Part shown: positions 17,979 through 26,223 of the stretch, piece by piece
How positions within the stretch are numbered: the first letter of the stretch is position 1
Layout of the letters: every line of letters begins with the position of its first letter
Source: Parathalassolituus penaei
Lineage (GTDB): Bacteria; Pseudomonadota; Gammaproteobacteria; Pseudomonadales; Oceanobacteraceae
Direction: 5' to 3'
DNA: 64,000 nt
Assembly: GCF_026626885.1 (NCBI RefSeq)
Contig: NZ_JAPNOA010000059.1
Coordinates: 186,327 to 250,326 of the forward strand
Translations under genes and position numbers: made by a program
Notes under the pieces: generated by a model
What the model was told of the DNA's origin: nothing
The model's database searches: none
The model's input: only the letters and a program-made list of their open reading frames with translations

Positions 17979-19277
17979 ATGGGAGCTTTATTAGCTATTG
18001 CAGCGGTGGTATTACTGATGATGATCGGTGTACCCGTTGTATTCTCGTTTGCTGCAATGACACTGATTCTGTCATTGATATATGACGTTGATATTTCCTC
18101 GTTGATGACCACCGGTTTCTGGTCCGTCAACTCCCTGATTTTGCTGGCCCTGCCATTATTCGTAATGACAGGTTATCTGATGCAGTCGGGCGGTATGGCA
18201 GCGCGTCTGGTGGCGGTGGTTGAATCCATTGTTGGCCGTTCCAAATCCGGCATGGGTGCTTCCATGGTGGTGGCCTGTGGTGTGTTTGGTGCGATTTCCG
18301 GTACGGCTTCTGCAGCGGTTGCCTCCATCGGCACTGTGATGATTGGCCCAATGGAGCGCCATGGTTACCCACGAGAATACACCAGCGCCCTGTTGGGAAT
18401 TTCCTCCCTGCTGGGTCTGCTGATTCCACCAAGTATCACCATGATTCTGTACGCCGTGGTGACTCGTCAGTCGGTTGCTGCCTGTTTCCTCGCCACCATT
18501 GGCCCAGGCATCCTGCTGATCATCATGCTGTGTTTCCTTAACTGGCTGAAAATGCGTCATCACCGTGACGACGTTGAAGAACATCTGAGCTTCAGCCAGC
18601 GTATGGCCGATATCCGCACCAACAGCTGGAAAGCCCTGCCGGCCCTGATGCTGCCACTGATCATTCTGGGTGGTATCTACGGTGGTGTGTTTACCCCAAC
18701 GGAAGCCGCGGCAATTGCGGTGGTGTATGCCATCCCGGTTGGTCTGTTTGTGTACCGTGAGCTGGACCTGAAGAAGATTTGCCGCGCCATGCTGGAAGCC
18801 GCTGCCACCACCGGTGTGATCATGATCATCCTGCTGTTCTCGTTTGTGGCCAGCCGAATCTTCACCCTGGAACGTGTACCGCAAGAACTCACCGACATGC
18901 TGCTGGAAATGTTCCACAACAAGTTTGTGATTCTGCTGATCGTCAACATCTTCCTGATCCTGCTCGGCATGATCATGGATGACGTCAGTATCGTGGCGAT
19001 TATCAGCCCACTGCTGCTGCCGGTGATGGTGAATATCGGTGTTGACCCGGTGCATTTTGCCGCCATCGTTGGCACCAGCGTGGTGATCGGCTGTAACAGC
19101 CCACCAATGGCTCCAATTCTGTTTATGTCGTGCCGTATTGGCCAGGTTGGTATCACCAAGGTAATTGGTCCATCCATGTTTTTCATGGTGTTCGCAGCCT
19201 TGCCGGTGATGCTGGTAACGACCTACTGGGCGCCTCTGGCCCTGTATCTGCCACGCATGTTTGGCTACATCAACTAA
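17979..19277 (+). CDS. TRAP transporter large permease, DctM family
   Basis: The 432-residue transport subunit, highly hydrophobic with about 12 membrane segments. DctM hallmarks are visible: MTGYLMQSGGMAARLV, GVFGAISGTASAAVASIGTV, LIPPSITMILYAVV, and GVFTPTEAAAIAVVYAI. With the preceding DctP and DctQ it completes a TRAP system. Two regulators follow in the same direction, which suggests they control this uptake and degradation block. Confidence 0.92.
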   Translation: MGALLAIAAVVLLMMIGVPVVFSFAAMTLILSLIYDVDISSLMTTGFWSVNSLILLALPLFVMTGYLMQSGGMAARLVAVVESIVGRSKSGMGASMVVACGVFGAISGTASAAVASIGTVMIGPMERHGYPREYTSALLGISSLLGLLIPPSITMILYAVVTRQSVAACFLATIGPGILLIIMLCFLNWLKMRHHRDDVEEHLSFSQRMADIRTNSWKALPALMLPLIILGGIYGGVFTPTEAAAIAVVYAIPVGLFVYRELDLKKICRAMLEAAATTGVIMIILLFSFVASRIFTLERVPQELTDMLLEMFHNKFVILLIVNIFLILLGMIMDDVSIVAIISPLLLPVMVNIGVDPVHFAAIVGTSVVIGCNSPPMAPILFMSCRIGQVGITKVIGPSMFFMVFAALPVMLVTTYWAPLALYLPRMFGYIN

Positions 19278-19357
19278 GGACTGGTGGCTGGCTGGTCGCC
19301 CCCTACCAGCCACTTTTTCCACTCCCGCGTTAACCCTTGAGAAGCAGGTAAGCCCCC

Positions 19358-20404
19358 ATGATGACCCGTCCTCCTGTCCAGTCTCTCAGCCCTGAATCCA
19401 TCTGTTTTCCTGTGCCAGGCAGCCAGCCTTCGGCCCCTCTGCAATTGCGTCAGAAGGCCGTGTTTGTGCTGCTGGAAAATTTTTCGATGCTGTCGTTCAC
19501 TGGCGCCGCCGACGTACTCGTCACGGCCAACCTGCTGCGCTCAAGTGCTATTTTTGATGTCGAGACCTGCAGCCTGCACGCAGGTAAGGTCCGCAGTGAT
19601 CTTGGCGTCGACGTGGCGGTGGATACCACCCTCGCCCGTCTCGACCTCAACAACATCGGCCTGCTGATTATCTGCGGTGGCCTGCGTGCCCAGTTAAAAA
19701 GCAACGCCGCCCTGACCAGCCTGATCAAGAAGTGCCATGCCAATTCCGTGCGTATTGGAGGCCTCTGGAATGGCTCCTACTTCCTCGCCGATGCCGGTTT
19801 GCTGCAAGGCCTGGAGTGCACCATTCACCCCGACAGCCGTGGCCTGTTCAAGGAGCGTTTTCCGGGCGTCAGCCTGTCGGCACGCACCTATCTGATTCAC
19901 GACCGGGTATTCACCTGCGCCAGCCCGGACTCGGCGATTCACGCCATGCTGGATACCCTCGAAGGTATGCACAGCCGTCAGCTCAAGCGTCAGGTAAACG
20001 AAATCCTGCTGGCCAACCTCGACCAGCCCGGCACCCTGCCACTGGCGCACAAACTCGAAAAACTGCCGGACAGCCTGATCGAAGTGATCACCCTGATGGA
20101 AAACAACATCGAGGAAGTGCTGGGTCTGGCCGAGATCAGCGCCTACACCGGCATGTCGCGCCGTCAGATCGAACGCCTGTTCAATCGTTACCTCGACATC
20201 AGCCCGGCCAAATATTATCTGGGCCTGCGCCTCGAACGCGCACGTCAGCTGGTACTCAAGACCCGTTACACCATGAGCGAGATTTCAGTCGCCACCGGTT
20301 TTGCCTGTACCACCCATTTCAGCCGCAGTTTCAAAACCTATTTTGACGTGTCGCCCAGCTACCTGCGTTGGCAATGGCGCGACAGCGATAACCTCGCTCA
20401 ATAA
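19358..20404 (+). CDS. GlxA-type AraC-family transcriptional regulator
   Basis: A 348-residue regulator with an N-terminal DJ-1/PfpI-like domain (residues ~28-205; AVFVLLENFSMLSFTGAADV, LLIICGGLRAQL) and a C-terminal AraC helix-turn-helix pair (ISAYTGMSRRQIERLFNRYL and ISVATGFACTTHFSRSFKTYF). The usual catalytic cysteine of PfpI proteins is not seen, as is normal for these sensors. GbdR, CdhR and ArgR of Pseudomonas, which sense betaine, carnitine and arginine, share this architecture. Its place right after the TRAP genes suggests it controls that cluster. A wider role over the betaine operons is possible. The start has an ATGATG, and the first was taken. Confidence 0.88.
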   Translation: MMTRPPVQSLSPESICFPVPGSQPSAPLQLRQKAVFVLLENFSMLSFTGAADVLVTANLLRSSAIFDVETCSLHAGKVRSDLGVDVAVDTTLARLDLNNIGLLIICGGLRAQLKSNAALTSLIKKCHANSVRIGGLWNGSYFLADAGLLQGLECTIHPDSRGLFKERFPGVSLSARTYLIHDRVFTCASPDSAIHAMLDTLEGMHSRQLKRQVNEILLANLDQPGTLPLAHKLEKLPDSLIEVITLMENNIEEVLGLAEISAYTGMSRRQIERLFNRYLDISPAKYYLGLRLERARQLVLKTRYTMSEISVATGFACTTHFSRSFKTYFDVSPSYLRWQWRDSDNLAQ

Positions 20405-20573
20405 ACGTTCTGCACCCCGAACCGGATTATCTGCTTCACTGCAGTAATCCGGACTCCACACCTTTTCGTTAACCCCGACTCCGGTAACGGCCACGCCTCT
20501 GGTGAACATTTTGCATGCCAACCAGACAATAACCGTTAATATCAGGCTTTTTCGCAGTACCGGAGCACTCGTC

Positions 20574-21551
20574 ATGGCACGACACGTGGAACCCGACAAG
20601 ATATTCCTGAAAATGCCGTCACTGCGCGCCATCAAGGCGTTCACGGTGGCCGCCAAATACCAGAACTTCACCCGCGCTGCCGAAGCCCTGTGTGTCACCC
20701 AGGCGGCGATCAGCCGTCAGATCCGCGAACTGGAAACCCACCTCGGCGTGGCCCTGTTCAAACGCGAAGGACGCACCGTCGAACTGACCGAAGCCGGCAG
20801 TATTTTTTATGATGCCGCCTATCTGTCGTTTGTGAACATCGCCCAGTCGGCTGAACGTATCCAGAATATCGGCAGCAAAAAACGTCTGCTGACCATTTGC
20901 TGCACCCCGGCGTTTTCGTCCTTCTGGCTGACCCATCGCCTGCCCGGCTTTTTTGAGCAAAACCCGGATATTGATATCAACCTGATATCCACCGAAAACT
21001 TCCTGCAGCTCGAACCCGGCACGTATCCGGATGTATTTATCTACAAATCCGCCGACCCACGTGACGGTTATCACTCAGTGCCGTTATTCCACGATCTGGT
21101 ATATCCGGTCTGCACTCCCCGTTATCTGGAAGAACATCCGGACATCGCCAACAATATTGAAAGGCTGTTCCACACCACCCGCCTGAATCTCAGCCCGTAT
21201 GGCCGCGCCCAGGTTGCAGAACATCTCGACTGGCAGGTGTGGTTTTCATTTTTTGATATCAGCAGCCAGGACAAGGTCCATAACCCGCATATCTTTAATG
21301 CCAACGATTACAACACCCTGATGCGTATGGTACTCAACCACCAGGGCGTCGGCCTCGGCTGGCACCACCTCGTGGCACCACTCATCGCCACCGGCGAACT
21401 GGTCGTACCCGTACAGGAACGGGTCGAACTGAAAGAAAAACGTCACTTCATGACCCACCTGAACAGCAAAAGCAACGACGACACCTTCCAACGCTTCCGC
21501 GACTGGTTCCTGGCAGAAATCAGCCATGAAGTAACCCGCATACAGGAATAG
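20574..21551 (+). CDS. LysR-family transcriptional regulator, GcvA-like
   Basis: A 325-residue LysR regulator. The winged helix-turn-helix is at the N-terminus (LRAIKAFTVAAKYQNFTRAAEALCV, then QAAISRQIRELETHLGVALF). The effector domain covers the rest (LLTICCTPAFSSFWLTHRLP, PVCTPRYLEEHPD). The wording of the DNA-binding part is typical of the GcvA/AmpR subgroup. The frame is open 24 codons upstream, but ATG 20574 has CGGAG before it and gives the normal N-terminal length. It is the last gene of the rightward block and faces a porin gene across a repeat-bearing gap. Confidence 0.85.
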   Translation: MARHVEPDKIFLKMPSLRAIKAFTVAAKYQNFTRAAEALCVTQAAISRQIRELETHLGVALFKREGRTVELTEAGSIFYDAAYLSFVNIAQSAERIQNIGSKKRLLTICCTPAFSSFWLTHRLPGFFEQNPDIDINLISTENFLQLEPGTYPDVFIYKSADPRDGYHSVPLFHDLVYPVCTPRYLEEHPDIANNIERLFHTTRLNLSPYGRAQVAEHLDWQVWFSFFDISSQDKVHNPHIFNANDYNTLMRMVLNHQGVGLGWHHLVAPLIATGELVVPVQERVELKEKRHFMTHLNSKSNDDTFQRFRDWFLAEISHEVTRIQE

Positions 21552-21616
21552 ATCGGGCCGGGCGCGATTTTTTGTGGGCATAAATGCCCACACTACAACA
21601 GAGCATCCATTCACAC

Positions 21617-21850
21617 CGATTTCACCCAGCGCAGCTGGCCACCCAATGCCCATCTGGGCGAGCCGGGATTCACCGCAACGGCCGACCCGGCCGGGGCATG
21701 GATGCCCCGCCAGGCCAGTTGGTACAGGGATGTACCATCTGGTCGGGGTCGAAACGCCGTTGTCGGTGAAAACCGGAGTCACGAGCCCAGTCGGGCAAAA
21801 GCAGGGGGAGGCCCGCCCGGCCGGGGGACAAGGTCCCCCAAGAGGGCAAG
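21617..21850. repeat. Structured interspersed repeat, copy 1
   Basis: A ~231-bp element present five times in the window. In this copy the predicted helices are CCAGC-GCA-GCTGG (21626-21638), a long outer stem TCACCGCAACGGC (21670-21682) with GCCGTTGTCGGTGA (21756-21769), a GGGGCAT/ATGCCCC hairpin, a GGCCAG/CTGGTC helix (21713-21718 with 21739-21744, one G.T pair) capped by GGTACA/TGTACC, and a GGGGGAC/GTCCCCC hairpin near the end. Strand of action is unknown. Confidence 0.85.
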
Positions 21851-21886
21851 CAACGTAGCAAGTTAACAAGCAGCGTAGCCGCAAAG

Positions 21887-21935
21887 CGCCAGACGCCAGA
21901 CGCCAGACGCCAGACGCCAGACGCCAGACGCCAGA
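21887..21935. repeat. Heptanucleotide tandem array, seven units
   Basis: Seven perfect copies of CGCCAGA. On the other strand this is TCTGGCG, a variant of the GTCGGGC and GTCTGAC heptamers seen at 34411-35314. Confidence 0.9.
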
Positions 21936-21984
21936 TCCGATCGCGGCCCGGCCAGACGCCAGAGCATATTCGCTGCCAACAAGG

Positions 21985-22016
21985 CAAAAAAAAAGCTCAC
22001 CCGAAGGTGAGCAAAA
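21985..22016 (-). terminator. Rho-independent terminator of the porin gene
   Basis: Leftward reading gives GCTCACCTTCGGGTGAGC followed by nine T residues, 42 bp past the porin stop. The stem is perfect (GCTCACC/GGTGAGC). Confidence 0.92.
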
Positions 22017-22058
22017 GCCGTGGATGAGACGGGCACCGATGAAGGTACAGAACAGAAA

Positions 22059-23156
22059 TCAGAAACTCTGACGCATACTGACCAGCACAACGTGGGCATC
22101 GCCATCGCTGCCGTAATCAACCTGCTCATATTCGAAACGTACGTGACGGGATTCGCTCAGGTGGTAAATCGCCTGGGTGAAGAAGTTACCGTCCAGCTGA
22201 CGAGCGCTGTCGTCTTCCGCTTCACCCTTGGCCACACCAGCGTGCAGGTCGAGGTTATCAACGCTGTACTGAACAGAACCGGTCAGGCTGTAACGCTTGC
22301 TGTCGACACCGGTATCGTTGTCAGACACACGGTAGGCCAGACCAAAGCCCAGTTGTTTGGAAGCCTGGTACTTGCCACCCAGAGTCCATACGTATGGTTC
22401 GGTAACGTCGACACCGGCCAGACGGGCAGCGTCGCTCTGCTTGGCAACGCTCTGGGCGTAAGCAGCGTTGATGGTGGCCGCGCCGAAGCTGCTGGCGGCA
22501 CCCAGGGTGTAACCGGTGATACCACTGTCGTTCACCAGATCACCAGCGTCAGTCTTGCGGTTATCTTCAGCGATGTGCAGGGCTACGGTGCCGGTGAACG
22601 GGCTGTCGGCATATGGGCCGCTGCCGTAGGTGTAGGACATGGTGCTGTCGTTACGGAAACCGTACGCCATGGAACCTGGCAGCTGGTCGACCACGTAGTA
22701 GTAAGAGGCCAGACCATGGGCTTCACCCTGGTTGGTGTTCCAGGCGCTGTAACCAAACAGCGGCGACCACTGGGCACCAAATTTGAATTCATGGTCGCCC
22801 TTGCTCAGAGCAAGCCAGCCCTGACGGGTAGCCAGTGCATCACCACCGTTGTCGAGCACGTTGGCGGCAAATTCGAGGTTGTAGCTGCCGGTCCAGCCAC
22901 TTTCGTGAGCTTCCTTGCCACGCACGCCGATGCGGGAGGTCACGTTGTTGCTCATGGCAACGGTCTGGTCGTTGGAGTTACCAGTCGGGGAATAACCACC
23001 CTGGAAAATATCCGCACCACCAACAGCACCACTTTCAGAGTACTGTTCCAGGCCCATATCCACAAAGCCGTAGATTTCTGCGTTTGGAACGGCCAACGCC
23101 GGCTGTGAACATACAGCTGCAACCGCAACTGCCAGCGAAAGTTTTTTATAATGCAT
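22059..23156 (-). CDS. Gram-negative outer-membrane porin
   Basis: A 365-residue trimeric-type porin of the Gram-negative porin family (OmpC/Omp32 style). The signal peptide MHYKKLSLAVAVAAVCSQPALA is cut before VPNAEIYGFVDMGLEQYSE, a typical first strand. Alternating strands follow, with SRIGVRGKEAHESGWTGSYNLEF and the terminal phenylalanine of VVLVSMRQSF needed for barrel assembly. ATG 23156 follows GGAGAG. Upstream in-frame ATGs would spoil the signal peptide. It has its own terminator and probably its own promoter. The solute preference is unknown. Confidence 0.92.
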   Translation of the reverse strand: MHYKKLSLAVAVAAVCSQPALAVPNAEIYGFVDMGLEQYSESGAVGGADIFQGGYSPTGNSNDQTVAMSNNVTSRIGVRGKEAHESGWTGSYNLEFAANVLDNGGDALATRQGWLALSKGDHEFKFGAQWSPLFGYSAWNTNQGEAHGLASYYYVVDQLPGSMAYGFRNDSTMSYTYGSGPYADSPFTGTVALHIAEDNRKTDAGDLVNDSGITGYTLGAASSFGAATINAAYAQSVAKQSDAARLAGVDVTEPYVWTLGGKYQASKQLGFGLAYRVSDNDTGVDSKRYSLTGSVQYSVDNLDLHAGVAKGEAEDDSARQLDGNFFTQAIYHLSESRHVRFEYEQVDYGSDGDAHVVLVSMRQSF

Positions 23157-23391
23157 ATTACTCTCCGATGAATTCCCGTTTTCTGGCTCGTCAAACATCT
23201 GCATGAACCGGAACATATCCGCGCTCATATGTTGATCAGATTAGTAACAGGACCCCATCGTCATTCCACATGCTGCGACACAATATTGCATAACGACGAC
23301 AGCTATTGTCGCCGCTGGCTACATCCGTCTGTCGACGACAAATACAAGGGAACTTCTGATTCATATATTCATTATACGATTGGCCGGAATT

Positions 23392-23658
23392 AAGGACACT
23401 CTGAATAACTCTGCACAGCTCTGCGCGAGTGCTGCAGCGTGTGTGAGCAAGGCGACGAACGCAGCGAAATGACGAGTCCTTTTCAAGTTCGTCAACACCG
23501 CTCAAATGCGCTGCAGCCCGCGCCCTTCGGGGCTTTCGGGATGGTGATGACTCTGTGTCGCCGGTTTTTGACGTAGCCCGCTATGCCATCAAACCGGCTT
23601 CGTGATTCATCACCATCCCGATAAGCCAGAGCGGGCACCGAGTTATTCAGAGGGTCCC
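23392..23658 (+). mobile_element. MITE-like element with TA flanks, full-length copy
   Basis: The ends form a terminal inverted repeat: GGACACTCTGAATAACTC (23394-23411) matches the complement of GAGTTATTCAGAGGGTCC (23640-23657) at 17 of 18 positions. TA flanks both ends, as after Tc1/mariner or IS630 transposition. Inside lies a nested palindrome, TCGGGATGGTGATGA (23536-23550) with its complement (23607-23621), and a GCCGGTTT/AAACCGGC stem (23560-23567 with 23591-23598). No transposase is encoded. Confidence 0.75.
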
Positions 23659-23810
23659 TAGCACTTCGGCACTATATCGGCGATAAAAAACGGTTATCCG
23701 TCACAACAATCGAAATATAAAACGACAGGGATATATCGACATTTCTGACATTCGGAAATACCCCAGCGCCGAATCCGGCGCATAACCCGAAAACCCGTAC
23801 CCTCAACAAG

Positions 23811-23905
23811 AAGAGCCAGAATCAACAGCAGAACCAGAATCAACAGCAGAACCAGAATCAACAGAAAGAGCCAGAATCAACAGGAGGCGCCTGAATCAAC
23901 AGAAA
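23811..23905. repeat. 18-bp tandem repeat tract
   Basis: About five imperfect units of consensus AGCAGAACCAGAATCAAC; the shared core is CAGAATCAACAG. It lies 150-240 bp before the peroxiredoxin-like gene and is not in a convincing reading frame. Confidence 0.8.
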
Positions 23906-24051
23906 GCATCAGCAGCAGCCAACGGCAGGAGCCTGACATAGCCAGCGCATAGACAGACGAACTTTTTTTATTCGCCACTGTAAGAAAACCCCAACGGGGC
24001 CGACTAATCATCCAGATGAACTACTATTTCGATCTTTGACGAGGATACCCC

Positions 24052-24630
24052 ATGCCACTCAGTGCACCATGCCAGCCGATCAACTTCGATAGCCACGACG
24101 TCTACGGAAACCGCGTGCGACTGCAGGACTTTGTTGGCAAGAAAGTGTTACTGGCATTCTTCAGGGATGCCGCCTGTCCGTTTTGCAACCTGCGCCTGTA
24201 CGAACTGACCCGCCAGTACGAACAACTGCAAGCCAATAATCTGCACATCATCGCGGTATTCAGCTCGCCCTCGGAAGATGTTCGGCGCTTCGTCGCTCGC
24301 CACCCTCGCCCGTTTACCTTGCTGAGCGACCCGAACCTGTATCTTTATGAGCGCTATGGCATCCAGCACTCCGGTTGGGCACTGGTGAAAGCCATCCTGT
24401 TTCGCATGCCCCGTATCATTGGCGGCATGATGAAAGGCGGCCATGGCGATATGAAAAACCCCTACGTCAAACTGGTGCCAGCGGACTTCCTGATTTCTGA
24501 ACAGGGCGAAATTGTGCACACCTGGTATGGGCGCGACACCAGTGATCACATTCCGATGAAAAACATAGAGGCGTTCTCACGTGATGAGTGGCCCCATGCT
24601 GCCACATCTCGCAAGACCCGCCTGGCCTGA
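24052..24630 (+). CDS. Peroxiredoxin/AhpC-TSA family redoxin
   Basis: A 192-residue thioredoxin-fold protein of the AhpC/TSA redoxin group, expected to reduce peroxides in the cytosol. The active-site region is LLAFFRDAACPFCNLRLYELTRQY, with cysteines three residues apart (CPFC). A canonical peroxiredoxin would have the peroxidatic Cys in a PxxxT/SxxC loop, so this variant CxxC form could equally be a thiol-disulfide reductase. The fold is supported by LQDFVGKKVLLAFF and the later AVFSSPSEDVRRFVARHPRPF. It begins after GAGGA and stands alone. Confidence 0.8.
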   Translation: MPLSAPCQPINFDSHDVYGNRVRLQDFVGKKVLLAFFRDAACPFCNLRLYELTRQYEQLQANNLHIIAVFSSPSEDVRRFVARHPRPFTLLSDPNLYLYERYGIQHSGWALVKAILFRMPRIIGGMMKGGHGDMKNPYVKLVPADFLISEQGEIVHTWYGRDTSDHIPMKNIEAFSRDEWPHAATSRKTRLA

Positions 24631-24771
24631 GCCAGCCCCGGCCCTATCACCAGCGCAGCGTGCGGAACCAGCAGGCGGTACGACAGCAGCGGCATCATCG
24701 AGATCGCGGAGCTTGTCTTCGGCAGTAGCCACATAACCGGATAACACCGGTTATGTTGCCAAGCGCCAGAA

Positions 24772-25041
24772 TCAGGCTTGCAGACGGTCGCCGCAGAATG
24801 GGCAGAAGTTCACCTGAATCACGCTGTGGTAAGTCAGCTCACCTTCATATTCGGCATCGCCCAGTTCCACTTCTTCAGCATCAGCGAAATGCAGGTTGTG
24901 CAGCTGCCACTGGTCGGTTGGCTGGTCCTGAACCGCAACACAGTGCACCAGACGATCACAGTCCGGATAGGTGTTGGCAGCACACTGGTGCTCGGAGTCG
25001 TATTCACAATCGGTGTTTTCACCCAGTTCGATCAGGTTCAT
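24772..25041 (-). CDS. Small conserved hypothetical protein with C-terminal CPFCG
   Basis: An 89-residue acidic protein. It ends FCPFCGDRLQA, half of a zinc-ribbon-like motif, and has other cysteines at its front (CEYDSEHQC, YPDCDRLVHC). Together these could bind one metal. GGAG sits before the ATG at 25041. It is the last of a run of leftward genes from soxB and is 122 bp past the PhyH-like gene. No function is recognised. Confidence 0.65.
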   Translation of the reverse strand: MNLIELGENTDCEYDSEHQCAANTYPDCDRLVHCVAVQDQPTDQWQLHNLHFADAEEVELGDAEYEGELTYHSVIQVNFCPFCGDRLQA

Positions 25042-25163
25042 AAGTGCTCCACTCGCAAAGAGGTTTCAGGAAACAAAACAGCCGCGACGGTAATCCGCCA
25101 CACCGGTAACTGCAAGCATCGGGCATCTGTCAGATCGCGCCTGACAGCTTCCGATGATCCCCA

Positions 25164-26054
25164 TCAGGGTAACGGCTTGAACGGGGTTGGCCGGTAACTG
25201 CCGTAGATACTCAGGCGTTCGCGGCCAGCCACGGCATTACCACGGCAGTGGAATCCGCGCACGTCGGCCAGCACCAGGGTATTTTCCGGCACCGGATACG
25301 GTTTGAGTTCGGCACCGAACAGTTCTCGGATATCCTCTTCACTGATCCGGAAAGCACCACCGAGGTTGTTTCTGGCGGCGTGCAGGCTGCGCTGGTATTC
25401 CCACTGGCGACGCTGGCGGGTCATCCGATGGGTGCCAGCGGCATAACAGAACGGGCCGTCATCCAGGGTCACGTCTGACAGTGAAAACCACATTTTGATG
25501 CTGGAGTGGAAAGTGTCCTTGTGGGCCAGACGCTGGTTGTCCGGGTTATCACCTTCATCACCATGACGCAGGCGATACAAGCGAAAACGGTTGTCGAAAC
25601 GATTGCCCGCACCAAGGCTGACGAGGCTGCGCAAGCGGGGTTCGTTGAGCCAGTGGGCAAAAATGCCCTGCTCCGGCATGTCATAAAAACGATTGAGACT
25701 GCCGCCGTCAAAACGGTCAAAACCGCCCTTGAACTGGCGTTTCGGGCCAAAACCGCGATCACCGTGATTGAGCACCGGATACTCGTTATCCACCTGCTCC
25801 ATCAAGGCCAGCGATTGCTGTTTGAGTTGCTGGTAGATGTCGTCGGGCAGGAAGTTGTGGATCACCACAATGCCGTCTTTCTTGAGGGTTTGCAGATGCG
25901 CGCTGGACAGATTCAGCCCCAGTAAACGTCGACGCCCCGCGAGCATTCGGTCTGCCAGCCAGATGCGGCCCAGATGCAGGCCAAGACGATTGAGCCGGTA
26001 GTTTCCCACCACTGGATCCGCAAAGGATTTACGCCCACTGAAGATTTGCCACAT
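25164..26054 (-). CDS. Phytanoyl-CoA dioxygenase (PhyH)-family Fe(II)/2-oxoglutarate enzyme
   Basis: A 296-residue protein with the double-stranded beta-helix iron site: His178 and Asp180 in LAHKDTFHS, distal His269 in DVRGFHCRG, and an Arg for 2-oxoglutarate in GRERLSIYGSYR. The segment GPFCYAAGTHRMTRQ is typical of PhyH enzymes. The N-terminus (MWQIFSGRKSFADPVVGNYRL) is unlike the short classical forms. ATG 26054 was chosen over the longer frame because GGGAG precedes it, though at a wide spacing. It lies 169 bp after purU in the same direction, so it may be part of the sarcosine/C1 operon. The substrate is unknown. Confidence 0.75.
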   Translation of the reverse strand: MWQIFSGRKSFADPVVGNYRLNRLGLHLGRIWLADRMLAGRRRLLGLNLSSAHLQTLKKDGIVVIHNFLPDDIYQQLKQQSLALMEQVDNEYPVLNHGDRGFGPKRQFKGGFDRFDGGSLNRFYDMPEQGIFAHWLNEPRLRSLVSLGAGNRFDNRFRLYRLRHGDEGDNPDNQRLAHKDTFHSSIKMWFSLSDVTLDDGPFCYAAGTHRMTRQRRQWEYQRSLHAARNNLGGAFRISEEDIRELFGAELKPYPVPENTLVLADVRGFHCRGNAVAGRERLSIYGSYRPTPFKPLP

Positions 26055-26223
26055 ACAAGAATCGAACTCCCGGTTGTCGGCGCCATTATGCCGGGTTCTG
26101 GCGCGTTGTTCTGCAAACAACCAGCAAAGTTTGAATGCACCAGAAACACCAACGCCGCGACAGAATCTGCAGCGGCGCTGGTGGTGAAACGGGTGTCAGG
26201 TAATAACCTGGCGGTATTCCGGC

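Larger units (their letters stand above)
21552..22058. other. Convergent intergenic region with structured repeat copy 1
   Basis: Contains TGTGGGCA-taaa-TGCCCACA (21573-21592), a hairpin after the LysR stop, then structured repeat copy 1, a heptamer array (21887-21935), the tail motif GATCCGATCGCGGCCCG shared with 46198-46216, and the porin terminator. No gene is supported. Confidence 0.7.
23157..24051. other. 895-bp divergent intergenic region with MITE and 18-bp tandem repeats
   Basis: Holds the promoter region of the leftward porin, a full-length TA-flanked MITE-like element, an 18-bp tandem repeat tract (23811-23905), and the promoter region of the peroxiredoxin-like gene. No gene is supported. 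Confidence 0.6.

Noticed and set aside
23392-23658. Complete insertion sequence
   Set aside because: The element is under 300 bp and has no transposase frame; it fits a non-autonomous MITE.
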